Of a stretch of DNA of 64,000 nt, positions 26,320 through 34,691 are shown piece after piece. The stretch is taken from positions 620,001 to 684,000 of the forward strand of contig NZ_PYGJ01000001.1 in assembly GCF_003014475.1 (NCBI RefSeq). The letters are read 5' to 3'. The DNA is from Shimia abyssi (GTDB lineage Bacteria > Pseudomonadota > Alphaproteobacteria > Rhodobacterales > Rhodobacteraceae). The stretch's first letter is position 1. Each line of letters opens with the position of its first letter. The position numbers and the translations under genes are program-made. The notes under the pieces are model-generated. The model had not been told where the DNA came from. It was given only the letters and a program-made list of their open reading frames with translations, and did not search any database.

Positions 26320-27183
26320 ATGGCCGTCGGCACCAATATCCGCACCTTTTTCAACAACAGCTGGCATGACGGCGATATCTCGGTGATGCGCGCAGCAGAT
26401 CATGGTTCATGGCTCGGCACCACTGTGTTTGACGGCGCGCGCTTTTTTGACGGCGTTATGCCCGACCTTGATCGCCATTGCGCGCGCGTCAATCGCTCGG
26501 CCGAAGCATTGATGCTCGCGCCGACCGTTTCGACCGACGATATGGTCGATATCATCCGCGAGGGCCTAAAGACATTTGACAAAGACGCCGCCGTTTATAT
26601 CCGACCCATGTATTGGGGCATTGGTGGGGATATCACTGCGATCATCCCCAGCCAGGAAGAAACCGGTTTTGCGATCTGCCTTGAACAGATCCCTATGGCC
26701 CCGCCCGAGGCATCCGCCACGCTGACCCGAACCCGGTTCCGGCGCCCCGTGCTTGAGGACGCCGTCGTAAATGCCAAGGCCGGATGTCTTTATCCCAACA
26801 ACGCGCGCATGTTGGCCGAAGCGCGCCAAAAGGGGTTCTCCAACGCCCTTGTCACCGATGCCTTGGGCAACGTTGCCGAAACCGCTACCGCCAACATCTT
26901 TATGGTGCGCGACGGAGAGGTTTTCACCCCAATCCCCAATGGCACCTTCCTTGCCGGGATCACCCGCGCGCGCCACATCGAAAACATGCGTGCAGACGGG
27001 CTAAAGGTGCATGAAACCGTTCTGTCATTTGCCGATTTTGAGGCCGCGGACGAGGTGTTCATGTCCGGCAACATGAACAAGGTGACGCCAATCAAAGCCT
27101 TTGATGACCGCCAATATCAGCACGGGCCAGTCACAAGGCGCGCACGCGAAATGTACTGGGACTGGGCACATTCAAGGGTTTGA
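26320..27183 (+). CDS. ilvE: branched-chain amino acid aminotransferase
   Basis: A 287-aa fold-type IV PLP enzyme that transfers the amino group between glutamate and the keto acids of valine, leucine and isoleucine. The PLP lysine lies in AVVNAKAGCLYPNNARM, the cofactor glutamate in NVAETATANIFMV, and the phosphate-binding GTFLAGITRARHIE and SGNMNKVTPI loops are present. Length and start (MAVGTNIRTFFNNSWHDG) match Rhodobacterales relatives. A D-amino acid or 4-amino-4-deoxychorismate lyase role is less likely. It is preceded by a 320-base leader with a strong hairpin. Confidence 0.88.
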   Translation: MAVGTNIRTFFNNSWHDGDISVMRAADHGSWLGTTVFDGARFFDGVMPDLDRHCARVNRSAEALMLAPTVSTDDMVDIIREGLKTFDKDAAVYIRPMYWGIGGDITAIIPSQEETGFAICLEQIPMAPPEASATLTRTRFRRPVLEDAVVNAKAGCLYPNNARMLAEARQKGFSNALVTDALGNVAETATANIFMVRDGEVFTPIPNGTFLAGITRARHIENMRADGLKVHETVLSFADFEAADEVFMSGNMNKVTPIKAFDDRQYQHGPVTRRAREMYWDWAHSRV

Positions 27184-27250
27184 ATTTCCGCAATGATCTG
27201 TTGCACGACCCGTCCCAAACCGGCATGATCCGCCAAAATGGAGTGGAACG

Positions 27251-27706
27251 ATGCGTAAATTCCTTGTGGTGCTGGACGAAAGTCGCGAATGCCTGAACGC
27301 CATGCGTTTTGCAGCCATGCGCGCAGCCAGCACAGGCGGCGGCGTCAAGATCCTCTCGGTTATTCCACCGGAAGAGTTCAACCACTGGATCGGTGTGGGT
27401 GACATTATGCGCGAAGAGGCCCGCGAACGGATCGAAGTTCATTTTGAGGTCTTTGCCAAATGGATGCGCGACCGTCAAAAGGTTGATCCCGTTCTGGTCA
27501 TTCGCGAGGGCGAAGCCGTCAATGAAATTCTCGCGGAGATTCGCGAAGACCGCGAAATTGGCGTGCTTGTGCTGGGCGCAGGCACCGATCGCAAGGGCCC
27601 CGGCCCGCTTGTGTCGCAACTGACCCGCAACTCGGGTGTTTTGCCGGTGCCAATCACCATTGTGCCCGGCGATCTCTCCAAGGATCAGCTCGAAGCCGTG
27701 ACCTGA
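27251..27706 (+). CDS. universal stress protein family protein
   Basis: A 151-aa single-domain UspA-type protein, beginning KFLVVLDESRECLNAMRFAAMRAA and ending with the nucleotide-binding phosphate loop region LVLGAGTDRKGPGPLVSQL followed by PVPITIVPG. The G-2x-G-9x-G(S/T) pattern is roughly kept, so ATP binding is possible. Cytoplasmic, function in stress physiology unspecified. TGGAG lies just before the ATG. It is followed after three bases by the isomerase-like gene, so they may be cotranscribed. Confidence 0.85.
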   Translation: MRKFLVVLDESRECLNAMRFAAMRAASTGGGVKILSVIPPEEFNHWIGVGDIMREEARERIEVHFEVFAKWMRDRQKVDPVLVIREGEAVNEILAEIREDREIGVLVLGAGTDRKGPGPLVSQLTRNSGVLPVPITIVPGDLSKDQLEAVT

Positions 27707-27709
27707 CCC

Positions 27710-28309
27710 ATGCGCCCGACGCTACAATTCTGGTTCGAACTCGCGTCCACATATTCCTACCTTTCTGCCATGCGCATCGAGGCAGCGGCCGCGGTGCGCG
27801 GCGTCACTGTACAATGGCGCCCGTTCCTCTTGGGGCCAATCTTTGCCGCCCAAGGCTGGAGCACCTCGCCTTTCCTCGTCTACCCCGCCAAGGGGCGCTA
27901 TATGTGGCGCGACATGGAGCGACTTTGCGCAGATCGCAATTTGCCCTTTGTGCGCCCTGATCCCTTCCCGCAAAATGGCCTGCTGGCGGCGCGCATTGCG
28001 CTGGCCGCTGGTGCTGCCGGGGTCGACATGCCTGCCTTTTGCCGCACGGTCTATCAGGCACAATTCGCCCAAGGGTATGACATCTCCGACCCTTCCGTAC
28101 TCGCCACCTGTCTTCATGCCGCTGGCCTGCCCGCGCAATTGCTCGAACACGCGACCACCCCAGAAATCAAACAATCCCTTCGCATCCAGAACGACACTGC
28201 CGTCGCCCTCGGCCTGTTCGGTGCTCCAAGCTTTACCGTGGAGTCCGAAATTTTCTGGGGCGATGACCGCCTTGATCAGGCGCTGGAATGGGCTGCGGCC
28301 ACAACTTAG
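27710..28309 (+). CDS. 2-hydroxychromene-2-carboxylate isomerase-like protein (DsbA fold)
   Basis: A 199-aa kappa-class GST/DsbA-like protein. The start LQFWFELASTYSYLSAMRIE replaces the CxxC of thioredoxins with the SxYS type found in HCCA isomerases. WRPFLLGPIF, YMWRDMERLCADRNLPF and the C-terminal FGAPSFTVESEIFWGDDRL with the cis-proline are family hallmarks. HCCA isomerase acts in naphthalene breakdown, but no other catabolic gene is here, so the natural substrate is unknown. Its stop codon lies inside the Irr-type palindrome of the next gene. Confidence 0.8.
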   Translation: MRPTLQFWFELASTYSYLSAMRIEAAAAVRGVTVQWRPFLLGPIFAAQGWSTSPFLVYPAKGRYMWRDMERLCADRNLPFVRPDPFPQNGLLAARIALAAGAAGVDMPAFCRTVYQAQFAQGYDISDPSVLATCLHAAGLPAQLLEHATTPEIKQSLRIQNDTAVALGLFGAPSFTVESEIFWGDDRLDQALEWAAATT

Positions 28310-28320
28310 AATTATTCTAA
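28306..28320 (+). promoter_or_regulatory. Irr-type iron control element (ICE-like palindrome)
   Basis: TTAGAATTATTCTAA is a perfect 15-bp palindrome of the form TTAGAA-N3-TTCTAA and matches the known Irr control element of alphaproteobacteria. It sits just before a TTGACA -35 candidate (28324-28329), a position fit for repression. It overlaps the stop codon of the preceding gene. Under iron shortage Irr would be expected to shut down the Fe-S assembly gene that follows. Confidence 0.65.
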
Positions 28321-28323
28321 AAC

Positions 28324-28353
28324 TTGACACCGCCCGCCCCAAGGCGCATATCT
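28324..28353 (+). promoter_or_regulatory. candidate promoter of the nfuA-like gene
   Basis: TTGACA at 28324-28329 is a perfect -35; the -10 is weak (CATATC at 28347-28352, 17-base spacing). Transcription would begin about 25 bases before the ATG at 28382. Confidence 0.45.
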
Positions 28354-28381
28354 CAACCGAGATAGAAAAGGTGCCTGCACG

Positions 28382-28945
28382 ATGTTCATTCAGACCGAAT
28401 CCACCCCGAACCCGGCAACGCTGAAATTTCTGCCCGGCCAGACCGTGCTGGAAATGGGCACTGCCGACTTCCCATCTGCCGATGGTGCCGGGGCCTCGCC
28501 TCTGGCCACACGCCTTTTTGCGGTCAACGGTGTGGGTGGTGTGTTTTTCGGGTCGGACTTTGTGACCGTCACCAAATCCGAAGAGGCCGAGTGGGATCAC
28601 ATCAAGCCCGCCATTCTTGGTGCCATCATGGAACATTTCCAGTCCGGCCAACCGGTTCTGGCCAATGGTGCGGAACAGGCCCCGGCCCACGCCGAACACA
28701 CCGGCCCGGATGGCGAGATCGTCGGCCAGATCAAAGAACTGCTCGACACCCGTGTGCGCCCCGCCGTGGCGCAGGACGGTGGCGACATCACTTTCCACGG
28801 TTTTGATCGCGGCGTAGTTTACCTGCACATGCAAGGCGCCTGCGCCGGATGCCCTTCGTCAACCCTGACACTGAAAATGGGCATCGAAAATCTGCTGCGC
28901 CACTACATCCCGGAAGTGACCGAGGTGCGCCCGGTTGCCGTCTGA
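28382..28945 (+). CDS. nfuA: NifU family Fe-S cluster carrier (NfuA-like)
   Basis: A 187-aa protein with the eukaryotic/alphaproteobacterial Nfu layout: an N-terminal Nfu_N domain (MFIQTESTPNPATLKFLPGQ to about residue 90) and a C-terminal NifU domain with the cluster-binding CAGCPSS motif (about 148-154). It carries [4Fe-4S] clusters from assembly scaffolds to client enzymes. GATAGAAAAGG lies upstream of the ATG. The Irr-type palindrome upstream suggests iron-dependent control separate from the preceding genes. A GFA-family gene overlaps its end. Confidence 0.92.
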   Translation: MFIQTESTPNPATLKFLPGQTVLEMGTADFPSADGAGASPLATRLFAVNGVGGVFFGSDFVTVTKSEEAEWDHIKPAILGAIMEHFQSGQPVLANGAEQAPAHAEHTGPDGEIVGQIKELLDTRVRPAVAQDGGDITFHGFDRGVVYLHMQGACAGCPSSTLTLKMGIENLLRHYIPEVTEVRPVAV

Positions 28946-29384
28946 CACAACCCAAAATCAGAACGACATTACGGGACGGTGCTATTGCGGCACCGTCTCT
29001 TTGCGTTTTAGCGCACCACCCCAGATCGTTGCCTACTGCCACTGCTCTGATTGTCGCCGCTGGACAGGGGCACCCGCCCCGGCCTTTGCCGCCTTTGCGC
29101 CCGACACGCTGACACTGTCACCAGACCTTGGCCCCGGCACATCACACACACCGGGTGTGACCCGCTGGAACTGTCCTGATTGCGGTTCTCCCATTGCGGC
29201 CCAGTTTGATTATCTGCCGGATCAAACCTACGTCCCCATCGGCCTTCTGGATCAGGCCGCCGACTTTCCCCCGGCCATGCATTGCCATTCCGGCAGCACC
29301 CTGCCATGGCTGCACATGAACGACACCCTGCCCCGGGCGAACGATTCCGGGCGCGACGCACTGACCGCATCACATGACATCTGA
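28935..29384 (+). CDS. GFA family protein (glutathione-dependent formaldehyde-activating enzyme/CENP-V fold)
   Basis: A 149-aa zinc protein. The pattern GRCYCGTVSLRF, then CHCSDCRRWTGAP, then WNCPDCGSPI gives the seven to eight cysteines expected of the family, and PWLHMNDTLPR ends the domain. Some members speed the reaction of glutathione with formaldehyde; most are uncharacterised. The start is taken as a TTG at 28935, overlapping nfuA by 11 bases; no in-frame ATG exists before the first cysteine, so the start is uncertain. It overlaps tsaB at its 3' end. Confidence 0.8.
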   Translation: MPSDTTQNQNDITGRCYCGTVSLRFSAPPQIVAYCHCSDCRRWTGAPAPAFAAFAPDTLTLSPDLGPGTSHTPGVTRWNCPDCGSPIAAQFDYLPDQTYVPIGLLDQAADFPPAMHCHSGSTLPWLHMNDTLPRANDSGRDALTASHDI

Positions 29385-30030
29385 AACCCCGCTGATCCTT
29401 GGCTTTGACACATCCGGCCCCTACATTTCCGCCCTGCTGTTGCACGGCGACGCTGTGCTGGGTGACGCGCATAATGATATGGCGCGCGGTCAGGCCGAAC
29501 ACCTGTTCCCCCTGCTCCAAGACATGCTTAACGCCGCCAATGTTACTTGGCGCGACCTGTCTGCGATTGGCGTTGGCGTTGGCCCCGGCAACTTTACCGG
29601 TATCCGCATTTCCGTCTCTGCGGCGCGCGGTCTCGGCCTCTCGCTGAACATACCCACCGTGGGCGTCAGCCTGCTCGACGCGGTCGCACTGGATCAGCCC
29701 GGCCCGACCCTGTCGTGCCTCTCCGCCCCGCGCGGCTCGATCTATATGCAGGGCAACGCAACCGCCCAGAACATTCCCGCACAGTTTCTATCGCTTGACG
29801 ACCTACCCGCCTTGCTCGAGCCCGGCCTCACCTGTATCGGGTCCGCCGCCGCCGATGTGGCCCCGCGCCTGAACGCTGTGCAGGCCCCCGCCCGCTATGC
29901 CCCAGGCAGCGCCATTGCCCGTCTCACCGCCCAACGCTGGCAATCGCCTCAGCCGCGCCCCGCGCCGCTCTATCTCAAAACCGCCGACGCCGCCCCGCCG
30001 CGTGACCCGGCCCCGATCATCCTCGATTGA
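29374..30030 (+). CDS. tsaB: tRNA threonylcarbamoyladenosine biosynthesis protein TsaB
   Basis: A 218-aa ASKHA-fold protein, partner of TsaD in making t6A at position 37 of ANN-decoding tRNAs. LILGFDTSGPYISALLL, the RGQAEHLFPLLQDML helix and the VGVGPGNFTGIRISVSAARGLGLSL signature are clear. It begins inside the end of the GFA gene and ends in TGATG with rimI, a tsaB-rimI order widely conserved in bacteria. Confidence 0.93.
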   Translation: MTSETPLILGFDTSGPYISALLLHGDAVLGDAHNDMARGQAEHLFPLLQDMLNAANVTWRDLSAIGVGVGPGNFTGIRISVSAARGLGLSLNIPTVGVSLLDAVALDQPGPTLSCLSAPRGSIYMQGNATAQNIPAQFLSLDDLPALLEPGLTCIGSAAADVAPRLNAVQAPARYAPGSAIARLTAQRWQSPQPRPAPLYLKTADAAPPRDPAPIILD

Positions 30031-30449
30031 TGCAGCCCGCAATTCTCGCCTCGCTGCACGCCGCCGCATTCACCGAAAGCCGCCCTTGGGGCGCGGATGA
30101 ATTTGCCAACTTGCTCGCCTCGGATCTCGTGCTTGTTGTTGGTGATGACACAGGCTTTGCGCTCGGGCGCGTCATTGTCGATGAATGCGAATTGCTGACC
30201 ATCGCCGTGCACCCCGCTGCCCAGCGAACCGGCCGGGGACGCACGCTATTGGCTACATTCGAATCCACTGCCCAAACGAAAGGCGCCGAGCGTGTCTTCC
30301 TCGAAGTGGCCGCGGACAACACCGCAGCCCGCGCACTCTACGAATCATCCGGTTATATCCAGCACGGTATGCGGCCTGCTTATTATCGCCGCGCAATGGG
30401 CGCAGATGTGGCCGCGCACCTGATGGAAAAGCGCCTGCAACCGCTCTAG
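30030..30449 (+). CDS. rimI: ribosomal-protein-alanine N-acetyltransferase (RimI-like GNAT)
   Basis: A 139-aa GNAT acetyltransferase. The acetyl-CoA loop is AVHPAAQRTGRGRTLLATF (Q/R-x-x-G-x-G/A type) and the conserved FLEVAADNTAARALYESSGY follows. RimI acetylates the N-terminal alanine of ribosomal protein S18. The ATG at 30030 overlaps the tsaB stop (TGATG); a TTG one codon earlier is possible. The call rests on family match plus position next to tsaB. Confidence 0.85.
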   Translation: MQPAILASLHAAAFTESRPWGADEFANLLASDLVLVVGDDTGFALGRVIVDECELLTIAVHPAAQRTGRGRTLLATFESTAQTKGAERVFLEVAADNTAARALYESSGYIQHGMRPAYYRRAMGADVAAHLMEKRLQPL

Positions 30450-30617
30450 CGCGCCTGTCGCCACGGAAAGCTGACCAAATGGACAGTTTTTCCACCAAAA
30501 ACAGGTTGACCCCCCGCCTTACAGCCGTCTTACTTGCAAGATGATCGATTAATTTCGATGAATTTTCAGGGTACGGCACTTCGAACGACCGACCCGCTCA
30601 ACACTTGGGAGACATCC

Positions 30618-31622
30618 ATGACCCTAATGCAAAAATTTCTGGGGGCCGCTGCCGGCATCGCTCTGTCCGCGGGCGCCGTGATGGCCGAACCGGCCCTGAT
30701 CTTCGATCTTGGTGGCAAGTTCGACAAATCCTTCAACGAAGCTGCCTTTAACGGCGCTCAGCGTTGGGCCGAAGAAACCGGCGGAAAGTTCCTCGAAATT
30801 GAACTTCAGTCCGAAGCACAGCGTGAACAGGCCCTGCGCCGCTTTGCCGAAGCAGGCGCTAACCCCGTGATCACCACCGGTTTCGCCTTTGCAACCCCGG
30901 TTGAAACTGTGGCCCCTGACTATCCTGACACGAAATTCGTCAACATTGACGGCTGGATGCCCGAAGTACCCGGCAACGTGCAGCTGATCGGCTTCCAAGA
31001 GCATCAGGGCTCCTACCTTGTGGGCATGATGGCGGCGATGGCCTCAAAAACCGGCACTGTCGGCTTTATCGGTGGCATGGATATTCCGCTGATCCGCCAC
31101 TTTGGCTGTGGCTACGCTCAGGGCGCCAAGGCGGTGAACCCTGACATCAAGATCGTTGCAAACATGACCGGCACAACACCAGCCGCTTGGAACGACCCGG
31201 TAAAAGGCTCTGAGCTGACCAAAGCACAGATTTCCCAAGGCGCTGACGTGGTTTACGCCGCAGCAGGCGGTACCGGCGTGGGAGTTCTGCAAACCGCAGC
31301 GGATGAGAACATCCTCTCGATTGGTGTTGACAGCAACCAGAACCACCTGCACCCCGGCAAGGTTCTGACTTCGATGCTGAAACGCGTTGACGTCGCCGTC
31401 TACAACTCGATGAAAGCGGGCGACGCCATGGAAACCGGCGGTTTCACTATCCTCGGCTTGGCCGAAGAGGGTGTCGGCGTTGCTTATGATGACAACAACG
31501 CGCCATTGGTCTCTGACGACATGCGCGCCGCAGTGGCCGCAGCCCGCGAACAGATCATCTCGGGTGACCTCGAAGTGGTGGCCTATTACGCCAACGACAG
31601 CTGCCCTGCGCACGACTTCTAA
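30618..31622 (+). CDS. BMP family ABC transporter substrate-binding protein
   Basis: A 334-aa exported protein: signal peptide MTLMQKFLGAAAGIALSAGAVMA, then the BMP (PnrA/Med) fold starting PALIFDLGGKFDKSFNEAAFNGAQR, with FVNIDGWMPEVPGNVQLIGFQEHQGSYLVG and SIGVDSNQNHLHPGKVLTSMLKR. BMP proteins bind nucleosides. It is the first gene of an importer operon and is followed by a hairpin that may raise its level above the membrane parts. The ATG at 30618 follows GGGAG and puts the signal sequence at the N-terminus. Confidence 0.9.
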   Translation: MTLMQKFLGAAAGIALSAGAVMAEPALIFDLGGKFDKSFNEAAFNGAQRWAEETGGKFLEIELQSEAQREQALRRFAEAGANPVITTGFAFATPVETVAPDYPDTKFVNIDGWMPEVPGNVQLIGFQEHQGSYLVGMMAAMASKTGTVGFIGGMDIPLIRHFGCGYAQGAKAVNPDIKIVANMTGTTPAAWNDPVKGSELTKAQISQGADVVYAAAGGTGVGVLQTAADENILSIGVDSNQNHLHPGKVLTSMLKRVDVAVYNSMKAGDAMETGGFTILGLAEEGVGVAYDDNNAPLVSDDMRAAVAAAREQIISGDLEVVAYYANDSCPAHDF

Positions 31623-31647
31623 GTCGCGACAGTTTCAAACAATAGAC

Positions 31648-31672
31648 GGGCCGTGCCATTCCGGCATGGCCC
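31648..31672 (+). terminator. intercistronic hairpin after the substrate-binding protein gene
   Basis: GGGCCGTGCC (31648-31657) pairs with GGCATGGCCC (31663-31672), a 10-bp stem with one G-T pair and a 5-base loop, followed by TCTTCTTT. It is a partial terminator or 3' stabiliser, an arrangement often seen after binding-protein genes. Confidence 0.7.
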
Positions 31673-31697
31673 TCTTCTTTCCGAGAAAGGACTTCCA

Positions 31698-32054
31698 ATG
31701 TCAGAGCATATCACAGCCTTTTTTGCCGCATGGGGCGAAACCGACGCAGACAAACGCGCCGCCACCCTCGCAAACTGCGTCTCACCTGATATCAGCTATC
31801 TCGACCCGCGCACGCCCGAACCAATCACCGGTTTAGCCGCGCTTAACGACTATGTGGCGATGTATTCACAGATGGCCCCCGGCGCGACCGCGCGCGTGGC
31901 GAACCTCAGCGAAACAGGCCCAATGGCGCGCGCAACCGTCGAATTTGCCATGTCTGACGGCATGAAACAAAACGGCCAGTATTTTGTCGAAACCGATGAC
32001 CAGTCGCGCCCGACCCGCATGGTGGGCTTTGTCGGCATGGGAGAGCCTGAATGA
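31698..32054 (+). CDS. small NTF2-like (SnoaL-type) protein
   Basis: A 118-aa protein with the NTF2-like/SnoaL fold signature: an N-terminal helix (ITAFFAAWGETDADKRAATLANCVSPDISYLDPR), then PITGLAALNDYVAMYSQMAPGA and beta-rich RATVEFAMSDGMKQNGQYFVE. No catalytic assignment is possible. It starts at an ATG with AAAGGA upstream and overlaps the transporter ATPase gene by four bases, so it is made from the importer transcript. Such a gene between a binding protein and its ATPase is unusual; a role in handling the imported compound is speculation. Confidence 0.7.
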   Translation: MSEHITAFFAAWGETDADKRAATLANCVSPDISYLDPRTPEPITGLAALNDYVAMYSQMAPGATARVANLSETGPMARATVEFAMSDGMKQNGQYFVETDDQSRPTRMVGFVGMGEPE

Positions 32055-33604
32055 CAACAGCCCCCGCCATTGAACTAAAAGGCATTTCCAAGGCCTTTGG
32101 CCCGGTCCAAGCCAACAAGGACATCTCGATATCCGTTCAGCCGGGCACTATCCACGGCATCATTGGCGAAAACGGCGCTGGAAAATCCACTTTAATGTCA
32201 ATACTTTACGGTTTTTACAAAGCTGATAAGGGCGAGATTTTCATTAAAGGTCAAAAGACCGCCATCCCTGACAGTCAGGCCGCGATTGCGGCGGGTATCG
32301 GCATGGTGTTCCAGCACTTTAAACTGGTCGAGAATTTCACCGTTCTGGAAAACATCATCCTTGGTGCCGAGGATGGCGGCCTCTTGCGTCCGTCGCTCGC
32401 CAAAGCCCGCAAAGAGCTGGCACATCTGGCCGCCGAATACGAACTTAACGTCGATCCTGACGCACTAATTGAAAACCTGTCTGTCGGGCACCAACAACGC
32501 GTCGAAATCCTCAAGGCGCTCTATCGTCAGGCCGAAATCCTGATCCTGGATGAACCCACCGGCGTGCTCACCCCCGCCGAGGCGGACCAGCTGTTTCGCA
32601 TCCTCGACCGCCTGCGCGAAGAGGGCAAAACCATTATCCTGATCACGCACAAGCTGCGCGAAATCATGGACATCACCAACACCGTCTCCGTCATGCGGCG
32701 CGGCGAAATGACCGCCACCGTTAAGACGTCCGAGACCAGCCCCGAACACCTTGCCGAACTCATGGTGGGTCGCAAAGTCCTGCTGCGCGTCGACAAAAAA
32801 CCCGCCACCCCCGGCGAGACCGTGCTTGAGGTCGAAAAGCTGCGCGTCATCGACGACAAGGGCGTCGAACGTGTCAAAGGTATCGACCTTCATGTTCGCA
32901 AGGGCGAAATCCTCGGCATCGCCGGGGTTGCCGGCAATGGCCAATCCGAACTGCTCGAGGTGCTCGGCGGTATCACCGATGCCACCGGCACCATTCGAAT
33001 GAATGGCACAAACCTGCCCCTCTCTGGAAAAGGTGCGCATGGCCAGTCCCGTCGCCACGCCGGCATCGCCCACGTCCCCGAAGACCGCCAGCGTGAAGGT
33101 CTGATCATGGAATATACCGCGTGGGAAAACGTCGTCTTTGGCTATCACCTTGATCCCGAATACCAAAAGGGCATGTTGATGGACAACGCCGGTATTCAGG
33201 CGACTGCCCAGGAAAAAATGGACCGCTTTGACGTGCGCCCGCCGCATCCGAAACTGGCCGCCAAGAACTTTTCGGGCGGCAACCAGCAAAAAATCGTCCT
33301 CGCCCGCGAGATCGAACGCAACCCCGACCTCCTGTTGATCGGCCAGCCCACCCGCGGTGTCGACATCGGGGCCATTGAATTCATCCACCAGCAAATCGTG
33401 CAACTGCGCGATCAGGGCAAAGCCATCCTCTTGGTCAGCGTCGAACTCGACGAAATCCTGTCCCTGTCAGACCGAATTGCAGTGATGTTTGACGGGCACA
33501 TGATGGGCGAACGCGATCCCGCAAAGACCGACGAGAAAGAGCTCGGACTGATGATGGCCGGTATCTCGGACACCAAAGCCACACAGGAGCAAGCACATGG
33601 GTAA
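32051..33604 (+). CDS. nucleoside-type ABC transporter, ATP-binding protein (two ABC domains)
   Basis: A 517-aa fused ATPase. Domain one has Walker A GENGAGKST, Q-loop VFQHFKLVENFTVLEN, signature LSVGHQQRVEI and Walker B LILDEPTGVLTP. Domain two has a degenerate Walker A (GVAGNGQSELLEVL), HVPEDRQREGLIMEY, the signature FSGGNQQKIVLARE and QPTRGVDIGAIE. This matches the YufO/NupA and sugar-type (CUT2) ATPases in which the second site is inactive. Together with two permeases and the BMP protein it forms an inner-membrane importer, probably for purine or pyrimidine nucleosides. It overlaps the NTF2-like gene and the first permease. Confidence 0.9.
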   Translation: MTTAPAIELKGISKAFGPVQANKDISISVQPGTIHGIIGENGAGKSTLMSILYGFYKADKGEIFIKGQKTAIPDSQAAIAAGIGMVFQHFKLVENFTVLENIILGAEDGGLLRPSLAKARKELAHLAAEYELNVDPDALIENLSVGHQQRVEILKALYRQAEILILDEPTGVLTPAEADQLFRILDRLREEGKTIILITHKLREIMDITNTVSVMRRGEMTATVKTSETSPEHLAELMVGRKVLLRVDKKPATPGETVLEVEKLRVIDDKGVERVKGIDLHVRKGEILGIAGVAGNGQSELLEVLGGITDATGTIRMNGTNLPLSGKGAHGQSRRHAGIAHVPEDRQREGLIMEYTAWENVVFGYHLDPEYQKGMLMDNAGIQATAQEKMDRFDVRPPHPKLAAKNFSGGNQQKIVLAREIERNPDLLLIGQPTRGVDIGAIEFIHQQIVQLRDQGKAILLVSVELDEILSLSDRIAVMFDGHMMGERDPAKTDEKELGLMMAGISDTKATQEQAHG

Positions 33605-34691
33605 GATGCCACATTGGGCCGACATCGTCCTGATCCCCCTGATCTCGCTGCTGCTCGCAGCCGTGCTATCCTCATTGGTGATCCTCGCCATTGGAGAAAA
33701 CCCGATTGCCGCCTTCAAACTGATGGTTGACGGCGCGCTGATGCGCTCGGCGGGCTGGGGTTATACGCTCTATTACGCCACCAACTTCATGTTCACCGGC
33801 CTCGCTGTGGCCGTCGCCTTTCACGCACGCATGTTCAACATCGGCGGCGAAGGTCAGGCGATGCTGGGCGGGCTGGGCGTGGCCTTTGCCTGTCTCTACA
33901 TCCCTTGGCCCCACTGGAGCATCGCAATCTTGGGTGCCAGCACCGCAGCGGCCCTCTTTGGTGCGTTCTGGGCGCTGATCCCGGCCTATCTTCAGGCCAA
34001 ACGCGGCAGCCATATCGTGATCACCACCATCATGTTCAACTTCATCGCCGCCGCGTTGCTGAACTACTTCCTCGTCAACGTGCTGCGCCCGCCGCGCTCA
34101 ATGGACCCGGCCACCGCCAAATTCCCCGAGCCGACGCACCTGCCCTCCTTCCAAGACATGTTCTCGACCGCCGAGAACCCACTCTTTCGTGGGGCACCGG
34201 CCAACGTAACCTTCTTTATCGCCGTCGCTGCTTGTTTCCTCGTGTGGTTCCTGATCTGGCGCACCAAACTCGGCTATGAAATCCGCGCCTTTGGCTTTTC
34301 CGAATCCGGTGCCAAATACGCGGGCATCTCGCCGGTACGCATAACCGTGATCGCTATGCTGATCTCAGGTGCGCTGGCGGGTTTGATGTCGGTCAACACC
34401 ACCATGGGCGAGAGCGAACGTCTTGTGCTCAACTCGACCGAAGGCGCGGGCTTTATCGGCATCGCCGTCGCTCTCATGGGGCGATCCCACCCGTTTGGCG
34501 TGTTCCTTGCCGCGATCCTGTTTGGCTTTCTTTATCAGGGGGGCGCGGAACTCGCCCTCTGGACAGATATCCCGCGCGAACTGATCGTCGTGATCCAGGC
34601 CCTTGTGATCCTATTCACAGGCGCGCTCGACAATATGGTGCGCATGCCGCTTGAAAAACTGTTCCTGGCTCTGCGCAAGGGAGACGCGTGA
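33597..34691 (+). CDS. nucleoside-type ABC transporter permease (YufP/NupB-like)
   Basis: A 364-aa integral membrane protein with about ten hydrophobic segments and the BPD_transp_2 signature (FHARMFNIGGEGQAMLGGLGVAF, GAFWALIPAYLQAKRGSHIVITTIMFNFIAAALL, GFSESGAKYAGISPVRI). It overlaps the ATPase gene by eight bases and the next permease in TGATG. First of two permeases forming the transmembrane channel of the BMP importer. Confidence 0.9.
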   Translation: MGKMPHWADIVLIPLISLLLAAVLSSLVILAIGENPIAAFKLMVDGALMRSAGWGYTLYYATNFMFTGLAVAVAFHARMFNIGGEGQAMLGGLGVAFACLYIPWPHWSIAILGASTAAALFGAFWALIPAYLQAKRGSHIVITTIMFNFIAAALLNYFLVNVLRPPRSMDPATAKFPEPTHLPSFQDMFSTAENPLFRGAPANVTFFIAVAACFLVWFLIWRTKLGYEIRAFGFSESGAKYAGISPVRITVIAMLISGALAGLMSVNTTMGESERLVLNSTEGAGFIGIAVALMGRSHPFGVFLAAILFGFLYQGGAELALWTDIPRELIVVIQALVILFTGALDNMVRMPLEKLFLALRKGDA

